Of a stretch of 64,000 bases of DNA, positions 27,023 through 36,200 are shown piece by piece (position 1 is the first letter of the stretch; each line of letters starts with the position of its first letter). The notes under the pieces were generated by a model, which ran no database searches, was not told where the DNA came from, and saw only the letters and a list, made by a program, of their open reading frames with translations. The DNA is taken from positions 3,038,001 through 3,102,000 of the forward strand of contig NZ_CP080377.1 of assembly GCF_019443505.1 (NCBI RefSeq), written 5' to 3'. Source of the DNA: Janthinobacterium sp. PAMC25594. Lineage in GTDB: Bacteria > Pseudomonadota > Gammaproteobacteria > Burkholderiales > Burkholderiaceae_D. Position numbers and translations under genes: made by a program.

Positions 27023-27907
27023 TCACGCCACGCCGTGTGTCTTGAACCAGGCTAAACAACGCGCATAGCCGTCTTTCGCATCGGCCGCCACATAGCTGGG
27101 GCGATAATCGGCGTTGAAGGCGTGGCCCGCATCGGGATACACGACAAACTCGGATTGGTTGCCGCCCTTGGCCAGCGCCTCCTTCATCTTCGCGATCGAT
27201 TCCTGCGTGATGCCCGTATCCTTGCCGCCATACAAGCCCAGCACGGGGACCTTCAAGGTCGGGGCGATATCGATGGGGTTGCTCGGCTGCAGGGCAGTCG
27301 CTTCGCCCACCAGGCGGCCATACCAGGCCACGCCCGCCTTGACGGCCGGATTGTGCGCCGCGTACAGCCAGGTGATGCGCCCGCCCCAGCAAAAGCCCGT
27401 GATGCCCAGGCGGCTCGTGTCGCCGCCATTCTGTTTCGCCCACGCAACAACCGCATCGAGGTCCGTCATCACTTGCGCATCCGGCGTCTTGGCGATGATG
27501 CCTTTCATGAGTTCCGGAATACTGCTGACCTTGGTGGGATCGCCCTGGCGCACGAACAGGTCGGGCGCCAGCGCCAGGTAGCCCTGCTTGGCGAAGCGGC
27601 GCGCCATGTCGGCGATATGTTCATGCACGCCAAAGATTTCCGAAATGACCAACACGACGGGCAAACCCGTCTTGCCCTCCGGCTGGGCCGCATACACGGG
27701 CACGGCCTGGCCATCGACCATCACCGACATGGTGCCCGTGACGAGCCCGGCGGAATCCGTCTTGATGACGTTTTGCGCCGCCACGGGCAGCACGGCCACG
27801 GCAAAGCCCGCGCCCAGCGCCACCTTCAGGAAACCACGCCGGCCGTCCGGCCCGGACAAGCTGCTCTGGCCCAGCAAACTTTCACAATCGGTGATCATGT
27901 CGCTCAT
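27023..27907 (-). CDS. Dienelactone hydrolase family protein, Tat-exported
   Basis: The 294-residue alpha/beta hydrolase has ATG at 27907 with AGGAG upstream. Near residue 22 is a twin-arginine motif (RRGFLK) followed by a hydrophobic stretch ending VAA, so Tat export is likely. The dienelactone hydrolase catalytic triad is visible as Cys in ITGFCWGG, an Asp downstream, and His in DAGHAF. The family hydrolyses dienelactones in chloroaromatic degradation, but many members act on other esters; no degradation genes are nearby. The 115 nt before the gene hold part of an interspersed repeat (27941-28033). Confidence 0.9.
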   Translation of the reverse strand: MSDMITDCESLLGQSSLSGPDGRRGFLKVALGAGFAVAVLPVAAQNVIKTDSAGLVTGTMSVMVDGQAVPVYAAQPEGKTGLPVVLVISEIFGVHEHIADMARRFAKQGYLALAPDLFVRQGDPTKVSSIPELMKGIIAKTPDAQVMTDLDAVVAWAKQNGGDTSRLGITGFCWGGRITWLYAAHNPAVKAGVAWYGRLVGEATALQPSNPIDIAPTLKVPVLGLYGGKDTGITQESIAKMKEALAKGGNQSEFVVYPDAGHAFNADYRPSYVAADAKDGYARCLAWFKTHGVA

Positions 27908-27940
27908 GCGTTTCTCCTGAAGGGTGTGTTGACAAAAAAA

Positions 27941-28033
27941 TGTCGGCTTACGCTGCGCCAAGCCGACCTACGGTCATTGCTCAAGTAAGCATGTAGGTCG
28001 GCTTAGCGGGGCATGCCCCGCGTAAGCCGACGC
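27941..28033. repeat. Paired inverted intergenic repeat, copy 1
   Basis: Two small inverted units face each other. The left arm reads GTCGGCTTACGC then AAGCCGACCTAC; after about 20 nt of spacer the right arm reads GTAGGTCGGCTTAGC then GCGTAAGCCGAC. A near-identical arrangement, with GTCGGATTA in place of GTCGGCTTA, is at 33390-33483. This is a REP-like element between the dienelactone hydrolase and polA genes. Confidence 0.8.
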
Positions 28034-28037
28034 AGCA

Positions 28038-30788
28038 TCAATGCGCTTCGTCCCAGTTCTTGCCTACGCCTACCTCGGCCGTCAGTGGCACCTTCAGCGC
28101 GGCCACGCCCGCCATCAGTTCCGGCAGCTTGCGCTTGACCAGTTCCAGCTCCGCGTCCGGCACTTCCAGCACCAGTTCATCGTGCACCTGCATGATCATC
28201 TTCGTTTGCAAGCCGTCCATTTCCAGCCAGCCTTGCACGGCGATCATGGCCAGCTTGATCAGGTCGGCGGCCGTGCCCTGCATCGGCGCGTTGATCGCGG
28301 CCCGTTCCGCGCCCTGGCGGCGCGGGCCGTTCGGCGAATTGATTTCCGGCAACCACAAACGGCGGCCGAACACGGTTTCCACGTAGCCGCGCGCCTTCGC
28401 TTGCTGGCGCGTGTCTTCCATGTACTGTTTTACGCCAGAAAAACGGGCAAAGTAGCGGTCGATATAGCTTTGCGCGGCCGTGCGGTCCACGCCCAGGTTA
28501 CCGGCCAGGCCGAATGCGCTCATGCCGTAGATCAGCCCGAAGTTGATGACCTTGGCATAGCGGCGCTGCTCGCTCTGCACTTCCGCGGCCGGCACGCCGA
28601 AGATCTCGGCCGCCGTGGCGCGGTGAATGTCGATGCCGTCGGCAAATGCGCGCAGCATGGCTTCATCGCCCGAGATATGCGCCATGATGCGCAATTCGAT
28701 CTGCGAATAGTCGGCCGAAACGATGTGGCTGCCGGGCGGCGCGATGAACGCTTCGCGGATGCGCCGGCCTTCCGCGCTGCGGATGGGGATATTCTGCAAG
28801 TTCGGGTCGTTCGACGCCAAACGCCCCGTCACGGCCACGGCTTGCGCATAGTTCGTGTGCACCCGGCCCGTGGTGACGTTGATCATCTTCGGCAATTTGT
28901 CCGTGTAGGTCGATTTCAGCTTGGCCATGCCGCGGTACTCGAGCAGCACTTTCGGCAGCGGATAATCCTCGGCCAGCTTTTGCAGCACTTCTTCATCCGT
29001 CGACGGCGCGCCCGTCGGGGTTTTTTTAATTACCGGCAACTTCAACTTTTCAAAGAAGATTTCGCCGATCTGCTTGGGCGAACCCAGGTTGAACGGCTGC
29101 TCGGCCAGTTCATACGCCTTCTTTTCCAGTTCTAAAATCTTCACGGCCAGCTCGGCCGACTGGATGTTGAGCAATTCATCGTCGATCAGCACGCCGTTGC
29201 GCTCGATCTTTTGCAGGACCACGGCCGTCGGCATCTCGATCTTTTCATAGATGAAGGTGAGTTTTTCATCATTCGCCACATTGCCCCACATGGCATTGTG
29301 CAAGCGCAAGGTGACGTCGGCATCCTCGGCCGCGTATTTCGCCGCCTGCTCCACCTCGACCTGATTGAAGGTGATCTGCTTGGCGCCCTTGCCGCACACA
29401 TCCTCGAACGGGATCGTCGTGTAATTCAGGTGGCGCAGGGCCAGGCTGTCCATGTCGTGTTTCTTGTGCGACTCGAACACATACGATTCAAGCAAGGTAT
29501 CGTGGGCGATGCCGCGCAGGGTCACGCCATGGTTGGCGAAGATGTGGCTGTCATACTTGAGGTTCTGCCCCAGCTTGGGTTTATTTTCATCTTCCAGCCA
29601 CGGGCGCAGTTTCGCCAGTACGTGCTCGCGGGTCAGCTGATCCGGCGCGCCCGCATAATCGTGCGCCAGCGGGATGTAGCAGGCGGCGTGTTCGGCCACC
29701 GACAGGGAAATGCCGACCATTTGCGCCGTCATCGGTTCCAGCGAAGTGGTTTCCGTGTCCACGGCGCTCAAAGGCGCCGCATCGATCAGGGCGATCCATT
29801 TATCGAGCTGCTCGTCCGTCAGCACGGTTTCATACACGGCTTCCACCGCTGGGGCCGCATCGGCGAACATGTCGCCCGTGGTGTTCGTCGTGGCTACAGG
29901 TGCGCCGACGGGCGACATCGGCGGCGGCGCCGCGCCCAGCTCGCGCAGCAGGGCCTTGAAGCCGTAGCGGTTGAAGAAGGCCAGCAGCGCTTCCTTGTCT
30001 TCGTGCTTCGCCACCAGCGAGTCGGCGATGGTCGTCATGTGCCCCGACAGATCGCAATCGGTCTTGACGGTGATCAAAGCGCGCGCCTGCGGCAGCCATG
30101 GCAGGGCCGTGCGCAAGTGTTCACCGACGGCGCCGCCCACCTTGGCCGCGTTTTCCATCACGCCTTCCAGGCTGTCATACAAGGTCAGCCACTTGACGGC
30201 CGTCTTCGGGCCGCATTTCGATACACCCGGCACGTTGTCCACGGTATCGCCGATCAGCGACAGATAATCGATGATGCGGTTCGGCGGCACGCCGAACTTG
30301 GCCAGCACGGCCGCTTCGTCGAGCTTTTCATTGCTCATGGTATTGATCAGGGTCACCTGGCTGTTGACCAGCTGCGCCAGGTCCTTGTCGCCCGTGGACA
30401 CCACCACGTTCATGCCGGCGGCGGCCGCCTGCACGGCCAGGGTGCCAATCACGTCATCGGCTTCCACGCCGTCGACCATCAAAATGGGCCAGCCCATGGC
30501 GCGCACGGCTTCGTGGATGGGTTCGATCTGCAAGCGCAGGTCGTCCGGCATCGAGGCGCGCGTGGCCTTGTACTCGGGATACATATCATCGCGGAAAGTT
30601 TTACCCTTGGCATCGAACACGCAGGCGATGTAGGCGGCCGGGTAATCGGCGCGCAGGCGGCGCAGCATGTTGACCATGCCGTGCATGGCGCCCGTGGGAT
30701 AGCCGTCCGGGCTGCGCAGGTCGGGCAGCGCATGGAAGGCGCGATAAAGGTAACTGGAACCGTCGACTAACAGCAGGGTGTTTTGCAT
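28038..30788 (-). CDS. polA: DNA polymerase I
   Basis: The 916-residue enzyme acts in Okazaki fragment processing and repair. The N-terminal 5'-3' exonuclease domain (about 1-290) begins LLLVDGSSYLYRAFHAL. The 3'-5' exonuclease domain keeps its DxE metal motif (AVDTETTSLE), so proofreading is probably intact. The polymerase domain has motif A (SADYSQIELRIMAHIS), motif B (KVINFGLIYGMSAFGL) and motif C (MQVHDELVLE). ATG at 30788 gives the usual N-terminus; an upstream extension to 30977 is rejected. It is divergent from a DUF2782 gene across 292 nt with no evident coding sequence. Confidence 0.97.
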   Translation of the reverse strand: MQNTLLLVDGSSYLYRAFHALPDLRSPDGYPTGAMHGMVNMLRRLRADYPAAYIACVFDAKGKTFRDDMYPEYKATRASMPDDLRLQIEPIHEAVRAMGWPILMVDGVEADDVIGTLAVQAAAAGMNVVVSTGDKDLAQLVNSQVTLINTMSNEKLDEAAVLAKFGVPPNRIIDYLSLIGDTVDNVPGVSKCGPKTAVKWLTLYDSLEGVMENAAKVGGAVGEHLRTALPWLPQARALITVKTDCDLSGHMTTIADSLVAKHEDKEALLAFFNRYGFKALLRELGAAPPPMSPVGAPVATTNTTGDMFADAAPAVEAVYETVLTDEQLDKWIALIDAAPLSAVDTETTSLEPMTAQMVGISLSVAEHAACYIPLAHDYAGAPDQLTREHVLAKLRPWLEDENKPKLGQNLKYDSHIFANHGVTLRGIAHDTLLESYVFESHKKHDMDSLALRHLNYTTIPFEDVCGKGAKQITFNQVEVEQAAKYAAEDADVTLRLHNAMWGNVANDEKLTFIYEKIEMPTAVVLQKIERNGVLIDDELLNIQSAELAVKILELEKKAYELAEQPFNLGSPKQIGEIFFEKLKLPVIKKTPTGAPSTDEEVLQKLAEDYPLPKVLLEYRGMAKLKSTYTDKLPKMINVTTGRVHTNYAQAVAVTGRLASNDPNLQNIPIRSAEGRRIREAFIAPPGSHIVSADYSQIELRIMAHISGDEAMLRAFADGIDIHRATAAEIFGVPAAEVQSEQRRYAKVINFGLIYGMSAFGLAGNLGVDRTAAQSYIDRYFARFSGVKQYMEDTRQQAKARGYVETVFGRRLWLPEINSPNGPRRQGAERAAINAPMQGTAADLIKLAMIAVQGWLEMDGLQTKMIMQVHDELVLEVPDAELELVKRKLPELMAGVAALKVPLTAEVGVGKNWDEAH

Positions 30789-31080
30789 AATGCCAATAAA
30801 ATAAGGTGAGCCGCGCCAACCGGGAAGAAACAGCGGCGGGCGGGTGGAAGTTCGCCCAATTATCGCAGAGTTTAGGGCCGCGCCACCGGCCGCAACGCGT
30901 CTCGTTCCTGCCGTTTTTGCCACTCTGGCGGCCCCGTGCGGGCACGCGGGCTGCCACTGCCAGCCATTTCCGCGCATTTAAACAGCATTGCCTACCAGTT
31001 TGTTACAATGCCTTATAGATAAATTGACGGCAATACACCACTGCACGCGCTGCAGTCCCACACATGGAAGCGAACCCATC

Positions 31081-31476
31081 ATGATGCGTACATCGACACT
31101 CTGGACATTCCTCGCCCTGCCCCTGCTGGCAGGTTCGGCCATTGCCAGCGCCCAGACGCCGGCCAAACCGAGCGAAGCGCCGCCACAGCTCGAACGTATC
31201 GAGGAAATGGGCGAAGCGCCCATCACCGTGGCGCCGGCCCCCGCCAAGCAGCAGATTACCGAAAAACGCGAAGCGGGTGTCACCAGCGAAGTGAAAGTCA
31301 CCAGCGGCGGCAGCACCTATTACATGAAACCGGCCGCCGGCGCCGACCAGGCCAACGGCAACGCCCTGCGCGGCCCGCAATGGAAAGTGCTGGAATTTGA
31401 TCTGGGCAAGAAGAAACAGAAACAACGCGATGAAGAGGCAGCGGACGCGCCAGCACCGCCCGCAGCAGCGAAGTAA
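31081..31476 (+). CDS. DUF2782 family exported protein
   Basis: The 131-residue product has a signal peptide (MMRTSTLWTFLALPLLAGSA..) and a Pro/Ala-rich mature part. Its core includes LERIEEMGEAPITV and TYYMKPAAG, and a charged Lys-rich segment (KKKQKQRDEE) is near the end. The short size, the core and the position between polA and thrB fit DUF2782, a betaproteobacterial family of unknown function. Tandem ATGs are at 31081. A promoter-like TTATAGAT lies at about 31012. It is followed by thrB after 83 nt. Confidence 0.75.
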   Translation: MMRTSTLWTFLALPLLAGSAIASAQTPAKPSEAPPQLERIEEMGEAPITVAPAPAKQQITEKREAGVTSEVKVTSGGSTYYMKPAAGADQANGNALRGPQWKVLEFDLGKKKQKQRDEEAADAPAPPAAAK

Positions 31477-31559
31477 GCAATCACTCTCTTCTGCCCTGCC
31501 CCGGCCACCTGCGGGGCAGTCGGCTTTTTTTGACCTTTTAGACCATTCTTCCCTTTCCC

Positions 31560-32516
31560 ATGGCAGTTTTTACCGCGCTACACCTGGACGATATCGGCCA
31601 GTGGATCACGCAGTTTCCACTCGGCAAACCTCTGGCGCTCAAGGGCATCGCCTCCGGCATCGAAAACAGCAATTTCTTCCTGAGCACGGAGCGCGGCGAG
31701 TACGTGCTGACGATCTTTGAAAACCTCAGCTTCGAGCAATTGCCGTTCTATCTGCAACTGATGCGCCATTTGGCGGACCGGGGCGTGCTGGTGCCCGCGC
31801 CGATCGCCAACGCGGATGGCCAGCTGGTGACGGCCCTGCAAGGCAAGCCGGCCGCCATCGTCAGCAAACTCGACGGTAGCTCGCAGATGGCGCCGCAAGC
31901 CGTGCATTGCGCCGCTGTCGGCGCCATGCTGGCAAAGATGCACCTGGCGGCGCAGGACTTCCCCCTGCAGCAGCCGAATTTGCGGGGGCTGCAGTGGTGG
32001 AACGCCACCACGCCGCTGGTCTTGCACCATCTCGACGATGCCAAGGCGCATTTGCTGCGCGCGGAAATCCATTTCCAGGACGCCTTTGCTGCCTGCGATA
32101 CCTATAAAGCCATCCCGCGCGGTCCCGTGCATGCCGACTTGTTCCGCAACAACGTCATGTTTGACGGCGAGCAACTGACGGGCTTTTTCGACTTTTACTT
32201 TGCCGGCTGCGACACCTGGCTGTTCGATGTGGCCGTCACCGTCAACGACTGGTGCGTGGACCTGGCCACGGGCGTGCTCGACAAGGCGAGAGTGCGCGCC
32301 CTGCTCGACGCCTACCGCGCCGTGCGCCCGTTCACGCACGAAGAACAGACGGCATGGCAAGCGATGCTGCGCGCCGCCGCGCTGCGCTTCTGGCTGTCGC
32401 GCCTGTACGATTATTACCAGCCGCGCGAAGCGGAAATGCTGACCCCGCACGACCCCACGCATTTCGAACGCATTCTGCGCGAACGTATCGCCACACCTGC
32501 CCCGGAACTGTTTTAA
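31560..32516 (+). CDS. thrB: Homoserine kinase (APH-fold type)
   Basis: The 318-residue product phosphorylates homoserine in threonine synthesis. It is the aminoglycoside-phosphotransferase-fold type found in many proteobacteria rather than the GHMP type. Key motifs are [12 protein letters not shown] near residue 33, the catalytic loop [14 protein letters not shown] and the metal motif [12 protein letters not shown] at 31560. The next gene starts 2 nt after its stop, so the two are co-transcribed. Confidence 0.95.
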   Translation: MAVFTALHLDDIGQWITQFPLGKPLALKGIASGIENSNFFLSTERGEYVLTIFENLSFEQLPFYLQLMRHLADRGVLVPAPIANADGQLVTALQGKPAAIVSKLDGSSQMAPQAVHCAAVGAMLAKMHLAAQDFPLQQPNLRGLQWWNATTPLVLHHLDDAKAHLLRAEIHFQDAFAACDTYKAIPRGPVHADLFRNNVMFDGEQLTGFFDFYFAGCDTWLFDVAVTVNDWCVDLATGVLDKARVRALLDAYRAVRPFTHEEQTAWQAMLRAAALRFWLSRLYDYYQPREAEMLTPHDPTHFERILRERIATPAPELF

Positions 32517-32518
32517 AC

Positions 32519-33310
32519 ATGGAAAAATTACCTGCAAGTACAGGTTGGCAATGGGTGAAACAGGGATTCTCCCTGTTTCGCAAGCAACCTGGCGGCATGT
32601 CGATGCTGTTTCTCGGCTATATGTTCTGCATGCTGGCCGTCAGCATCGTGCCCGTGCTGGGACAAATGCTGCCCGTCATCCTCGTGCCCGTGTTTTCCAT
32701 CGCCTTCGTGCAAGGCTGCCTGAATATCGACCAGGGCAAGCGCGTCTTGCCCAGCCTGTTGATCTCGGGCTTCCGCAAGCCCGCGCTTCCTTCCCTGCTG
32801 GGCCTGGGCGTGCTGTACATCCTGATGGCCATCGTTGCCATTGGCGCCTCGACCCTGGTGGACGACGGCTTGCTGTGGCAACTGGTCACGGGGCAATTGA
32901 CGGAAGAAGCGGCGCGCGCCGCCATCCCCGAATCGCGCCTGGGTCTGGGCATCCTGCTGGCCATCGTGCTGTATGTGCCCGCCGCCATGGCCTTCTGCTT
33001 TGCCGCGCCGCTGATTTACTGGAAACAAACCGGCCTGGGCAAGTCGCTGTTCTTCAGCTTTTTCGCCGTCTGGCGCTCGCTGTCGGCCTTCATCGTCTTC
33101 GCTTCCACCTGGTTCGCCATCAGCGTCGTCACCAGCCAGTTGCTGGCCGTCATCTTTGGCCGCACGCCGCTGATGATGCAGCTGATGATGCCGCTGTCGA
33201 TGATACTCACCATCATCATGCATTGCTCGTTCTACGCCGCCTACCGCCAGATCTTCGGCCTGCCCGTCGATGAGAGCAAGACGGTGTCGCTGGACAAGAC
33301 CGGCGAGTGA
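32519..33310 (+). CDS. BPSS1780 family membrane protein
   Basis: The 263-residue inner-membrane protein has about six hydrophobic helices. The N-terminus has the characteristic GWQWVKQGFSLFRKQP, followed by LFLGYMFCMLAVSIVP. The gene directly follows thrB (2 nt spacing) and precedes uvrD, which as I recall is the usual place of this uncharacterised betaproteobacterial family. No catalytic motif is visible. A strong terminator follows the stop. Confidence 0.82.
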   Translation: MEKLPASTGWQWVKQGFSLFRKQPGGMSMLFLGYMFCMLAVSIVPVLGQMLPVILVPVFSIAFVQGCLNIDQGKRVLPSLLISGFRKPALPSLLGLGVLYILMAIVAIGASTLVDDGLLWQLVTGQLTEEAARAAIPESRLGLGILLAIVLYVPAAMAFCFAAPLIYWKQTGLGKSLFFSFFAVWRSLSAFIVFASTWFAISVVTSQLLAVIFGRTPLMMQLMMPLSMILTIIMHCSFYAAYRQIFGLPVDESKTVSLDKTGE

Positions 33311-33325
33311 TCGCCGGCCAGATGT

Positions 33326-33360
33326 AAAAAGGGGCAGCCTGCGCAGGCTGCCCCTTTTTA
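33326..33360 (+). terminator. Rho-independent terminator after the thrB operon
   Basis: A GGGGCAGCCTGC / GCAGGCTGCCCC stem is bounded by an A-run and a T-run, 15 nt after the stop at 33310. It could act in both directions. Confidence 0.9.
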
Positions 33361-33389
33361 TATATCGAATGCCTTGCACGCCAACAATG

Positions 33390-33483
33390 TTGTCGGATTA
33401 CGCTGCGCTAATCCGACCTACGCGCCAGACCAGATCACCGTTCCAGGCGTAGGTCGGATTAGCCGGAGGCGTAATCCGACGCC
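33390..33483. repeat. Paired inverted intergenic repeat, copy 2
   Basis: The left arm reads GTCGGATTACGC then AATCCGACCTACG. After about 25 nt of spacer the right arm reads GTAGGTCGGATTAGC then GCGTAATCCGAC. It has the same design as copy 1 at 27941-28033 with a C/A difference in the arms. It lies between a terminator and the 3' end of uvrD. Confidence 0.8.
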
Positions 33484-33508
33484 ATCGTCAGCCATCCCGC
33501 GTTCTACA

Positions 33509-35818
33509 TCACCGTCCCAGCCGTTCCAGCTTGGCAATCCCCAGGTCCAGCACCTTCATGCCGTGCTGGCCGAAGTTGATTTGCGCGCGCGCATTGCCGC
33601 CGCCGCCTTCGATATTGACGATCACGCCTTCGCCGAACTTGGCGTGCGCCACCGATTCGCCGATGCGCCAGCCGCCGCCCGTGGCTTTTTGCGCGATCTT
33701 TTGCGCAATGGCATTGTCCGAACCGAGGCTGGCCACCTTGGGCGCCTCGTCCCAGGCCGACTTGCGGTTGCCGAACCAGTTCGCCTGCACCTTCGGCGAC
33801 AGCCATTTCAGCGCTTCTTCCGGCAATTCGTCAAAGAAGCGCGACTTCATGTTGTAGCGCGTCTGGCCGTGCAGCATGCGCGTCTGCGCAAAGCTCATGT
33901 ACAGCCGCTTGCGCGCGCGCGTGATGGCCACGTACATCAGCCGGCGTTCCTCTTCCACGCCATTGTCTTCCTTCGAGCTGCTTTCGTGCGGGAACAGGCC
34001 CTCTTCCAGGCCGGTAATGAACACGTTGTCGAATTCCAGGCCCTTGGCCGAGTGCACCGTCATCATCTGCAGCGCATCCTGGCCCGCCTGCGCCTGGTTG
34101 TCCCCGGCTTCCAGCGACGCGTGCGACAGGAAAGCGGAGAGCGGCGACATCACGGCCGGCAACGGCGCGTCCGCATCGAGTATCTCGATGCCATCCTGGT
34201 TGACGACGGGCACGCCCGACTGCGCCTGGGCGGCTGGCCCCAGATGGGCCGGTGCCGCCGGGCCGAAACCTTCCTCGGAAACGAACTGGCTGGCTGCGCT
34301 GACCATCTGCTCCAGATTCTCGATGCGGTCGGCTCCTTCCTTTTCATTCTGATAATGCTGCAGCAAGGTACTCGCTTCCAGCACGACTCTGACCATTTCC
34401 GGCAAGGATAGTTGCTGCGTTTCGAAACGCACGCCTTCGATCAGCTTGACGAAGCCGGCCAGCACGCTGCCCGCCTTGCCCGCCACATACGGCACGGACG
34501 CGTACAGCGAGATGCCGTACTGCTCGGACGCGGCCTGCAATTGCTCGATCGAGCGCATGCCGATACCGCGCGTGGGGAAATTGACCACGCGCAAGAAAGC
34601 GGAGTCATTATGCGGATTGTCCATCAATTGCAAATAGGCAATCGCGTGCTTGACCTCGGCGCGCTGGAAGTAACGCTGGCCGCCATACACGTGGTACGGA
34701 ATACTGGCTGAAAACAGCGCATGTTCGATCACGCGCGACTGCGCATTCGAGCGGTACAGAATCGCGATTTCGCTGCGCGAGGCGCCATCGGCGATCAGGC
34801 TTTTCGCCTCTTCGATGATCCACTGCGCTTCCTGCAAGTCGGAACTGGCTTCATACACGCGCACCTGCTCGCCATGGCCCGCGTCCGTGCGCAGATTCTT
34901 GCCCAGGCGCTTGCTATTGTTCGCGATCAACACGTTGGCGCTGTCGAGGATGTGGCCGTGCGAGCGGTAGTTCTGCTCCAGCTTGATCAAGTTCTTCACC
35001 TGGAACTCGTGCTCGAAGGCGCTCATGTTGCCCACATTCGCGCCGCGGAAGGCGTAGATGCTCTGGTCATCGTCGCCCACGGCAAACAGGGCGCCGCCAT
35101 CGCGGCTGCCGTGGCCGGCCAGCAATTTCAACCAGTTGTATTGCAGATTATTCGTATCCTGGAACTCGTCCACGAGGATATGGCGGAAGCGCGCCTGGTA
35201 GTGTTCGCGCAACGGCTGGTTGCGGCTCAGCAATTCATACGTGCGCAGCAGCAATTCCGCAAAATCGACGACGCCTTCGCGCTGGCACTGGTCGTCATAC
35301 AGCTGGTACAGCTCGACCATCTTGCGCTCGTGTGCGTCGTACGCTTCCACGTCCGTGGCGCGCAAGCCCTGGTCCTTGGCGTTGTTGATGAAATACATCA
35401 CCGTCTTCGGCGGGAATTTTTCATCATCGATATTGTTCGCCTTCAACAAGCGCTTGATCACGGATAGCTGATCCTGCGAATCGAGGATCTGGAACGTTTG
35501 CGGCAAGGCCGCGTCGCGGTAGTGCGTGCGCAGCAAGCGGTTGCACAGGCCGTGAAAGGTACCGATCCACATGCCGCGCGTGTTGATTGGCAGCATGGCC
35601 GACAGGCGCGTGAGCATCTCCTTGGCGGCTTTATTGGTAAACGTCACGGCCAGGATGCCGGGCGGCGATACCTGCTGGGTCTGGATCAGCCACGCGATGC
35701 GGGTGGTCAGCACGCGGGTCTTGCCCGAACCGGCGCCAGCCAGGATCAGCGCATGCTGGGCCGGCAAGGTGACGGCGGCGTATTGTTCGGGATTGAGGTT
35801 GTGAAGAAGATTTTGCAT
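33509..35818 (-). CDS. uvrD: UvrD/Rep/PcrA family DNA helicase
   Basis: The 769-residue superfamily 1A helicase unwinds 3'-5' and acts in excision and mismatch repair. Motif I is AGAGSGKTRVL near residue 27. Later come TFTNKAAKEM (Ia), the Walker B-type VDEFQDTN, GDDDQSIYAFRGA (III), LEQNYRSH (IV), TVHSAKGLEFDNVFI (V) and YVAITRARKRLYMS (VI). The C-terminal tail has WRIGESVAHAKFGEGVIV, a PcrA/UvrD-type Tudor-like domain that binds RNA polymerase in relatives. ATG at 35818. Confidence 0.95.
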   Translation of the reverse strand: MQNLLHNLNPEQYAAVTLPAQHALILAGAGSGKTRVLTTRIAWLIQTQQVSPPGILAVTFTNKAAKEMLTRLSAMLPINTRGMWIGTFHGLCNRLLRTHYRDAALPQTFQILDSQDQLSVIKRLLKANNIDDEKFPPKTVMYFINNAKDQGLRATDVEAYDAHERKMVELYQLYDDQCQREGVVDFAELLLRTYELLSRNQPLREHYQARFRHILVDEFQDTNNLQYNWLKLLAGHGSRDGGALFAVGDDDQSIYAFRGANVGNMSAFEHEFQVKNLIKLEQNYRSHGHILDSANVLIANNSKRLGKNLRTDAGHGEQVRVYEASSDLQEAQWIIEEAKSLIADGASRSEIAILYRSNAQSRVIEHALFSASIPYHVYGGQRYFQRAEVKHAIAYLQLMDNPHNDSAFLRVVNFPTRGIGMRSIEQLQAASEQYGISLYASVPYVAGKAGSVLAGFVKLIEGVRFETQQLSLPEMVRVVLEASTLLQHYQNEKEGADRIENLEQMVSAASQFVSEEGFGPAAPAHLGPAAQAQSGVPVVNQDGIEILDADAPLPAVMSPLSAFLSHASLEAGDNQAQAGQDALQMMTVHSAKGLEFDNVFITGLEEGLFPHESSSKEDNGVEEERRLMYVAITRARKRLYMSFAQTRMLHGQTRYNMKSRFFDELPEEALKWLSPKVQANWFGNRKSAWDEAPKVASLGSDNAIAQKIAQKATGGGWRIGESVAHAKFGEGVIVNIEGGGGNARAQINFGQHGMKVLDLGIAKLERLGR

Positions 35819-35927
35819 CCCGTGATTATACCGGCATGGCTAAAAATACTGTGCATTTGTCCAGCGGTCGCGCCAGTTTTCCATGTGCGCGCTACAATCG
35901 GCGTCCCCACACAGCGGCCTGTATCCC

Positions 35928-36200
35928 ATGACACCACCCACCCACCTCGACGGCGCCCGCGTACTGGCCTGGGCCTGGTCCGACCTGCCGTTCGGCCATG
36001 TCGCCGACGAGCACGGCGCCGCCCCCGTCGCCATCCACGGCCTGGCCGTATGCCGCTACGGCGACGAGGCGCGCGTGTACCGTTTCAGCTGCGACTCTCG
36101 CTGGGAAACCGTGCAGGATGAGGTATATGCCGGCGAGGACGAGGCCAGGGGGCAGCTGCCGGCGCAATACCGCGCCGTGGCCGCCTGGAACCAAATCTAG
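35928..36200 (+). CDS. Hypothetical protein, 90 residues
   Basis: ATG at 35928 opens a frame for a small acidic protein with no signal peptide or membrane helix. It is rich in aromatic and charged residues (VLAWAWSDLPFG, VYRFSCDSRWETVQDEVY). Codon use matches the neighbours. I recognise no family. Its 3' end overlaps the convergent coiled-coil gene by 4 nt, and it is divergent from uvrD across about 110 nt, which is consistent with a real gene rather than a shadow. Confidence 0.6.
   Translation: MTPPTHLDGARVLAWAWSDLPFGHVADEHGAAPVAIHGLAVCRYGDEARVYRFSCDSRWETVQDEVYAGEDEARGQLPAQYRAVAAWNQI

Noticed and set aside
27941..33483. CRISPR-like direct repeats
   Set aside because: Only two copies 5 kb apart, built as inverted pairs, with no spacer array and no cas genes.
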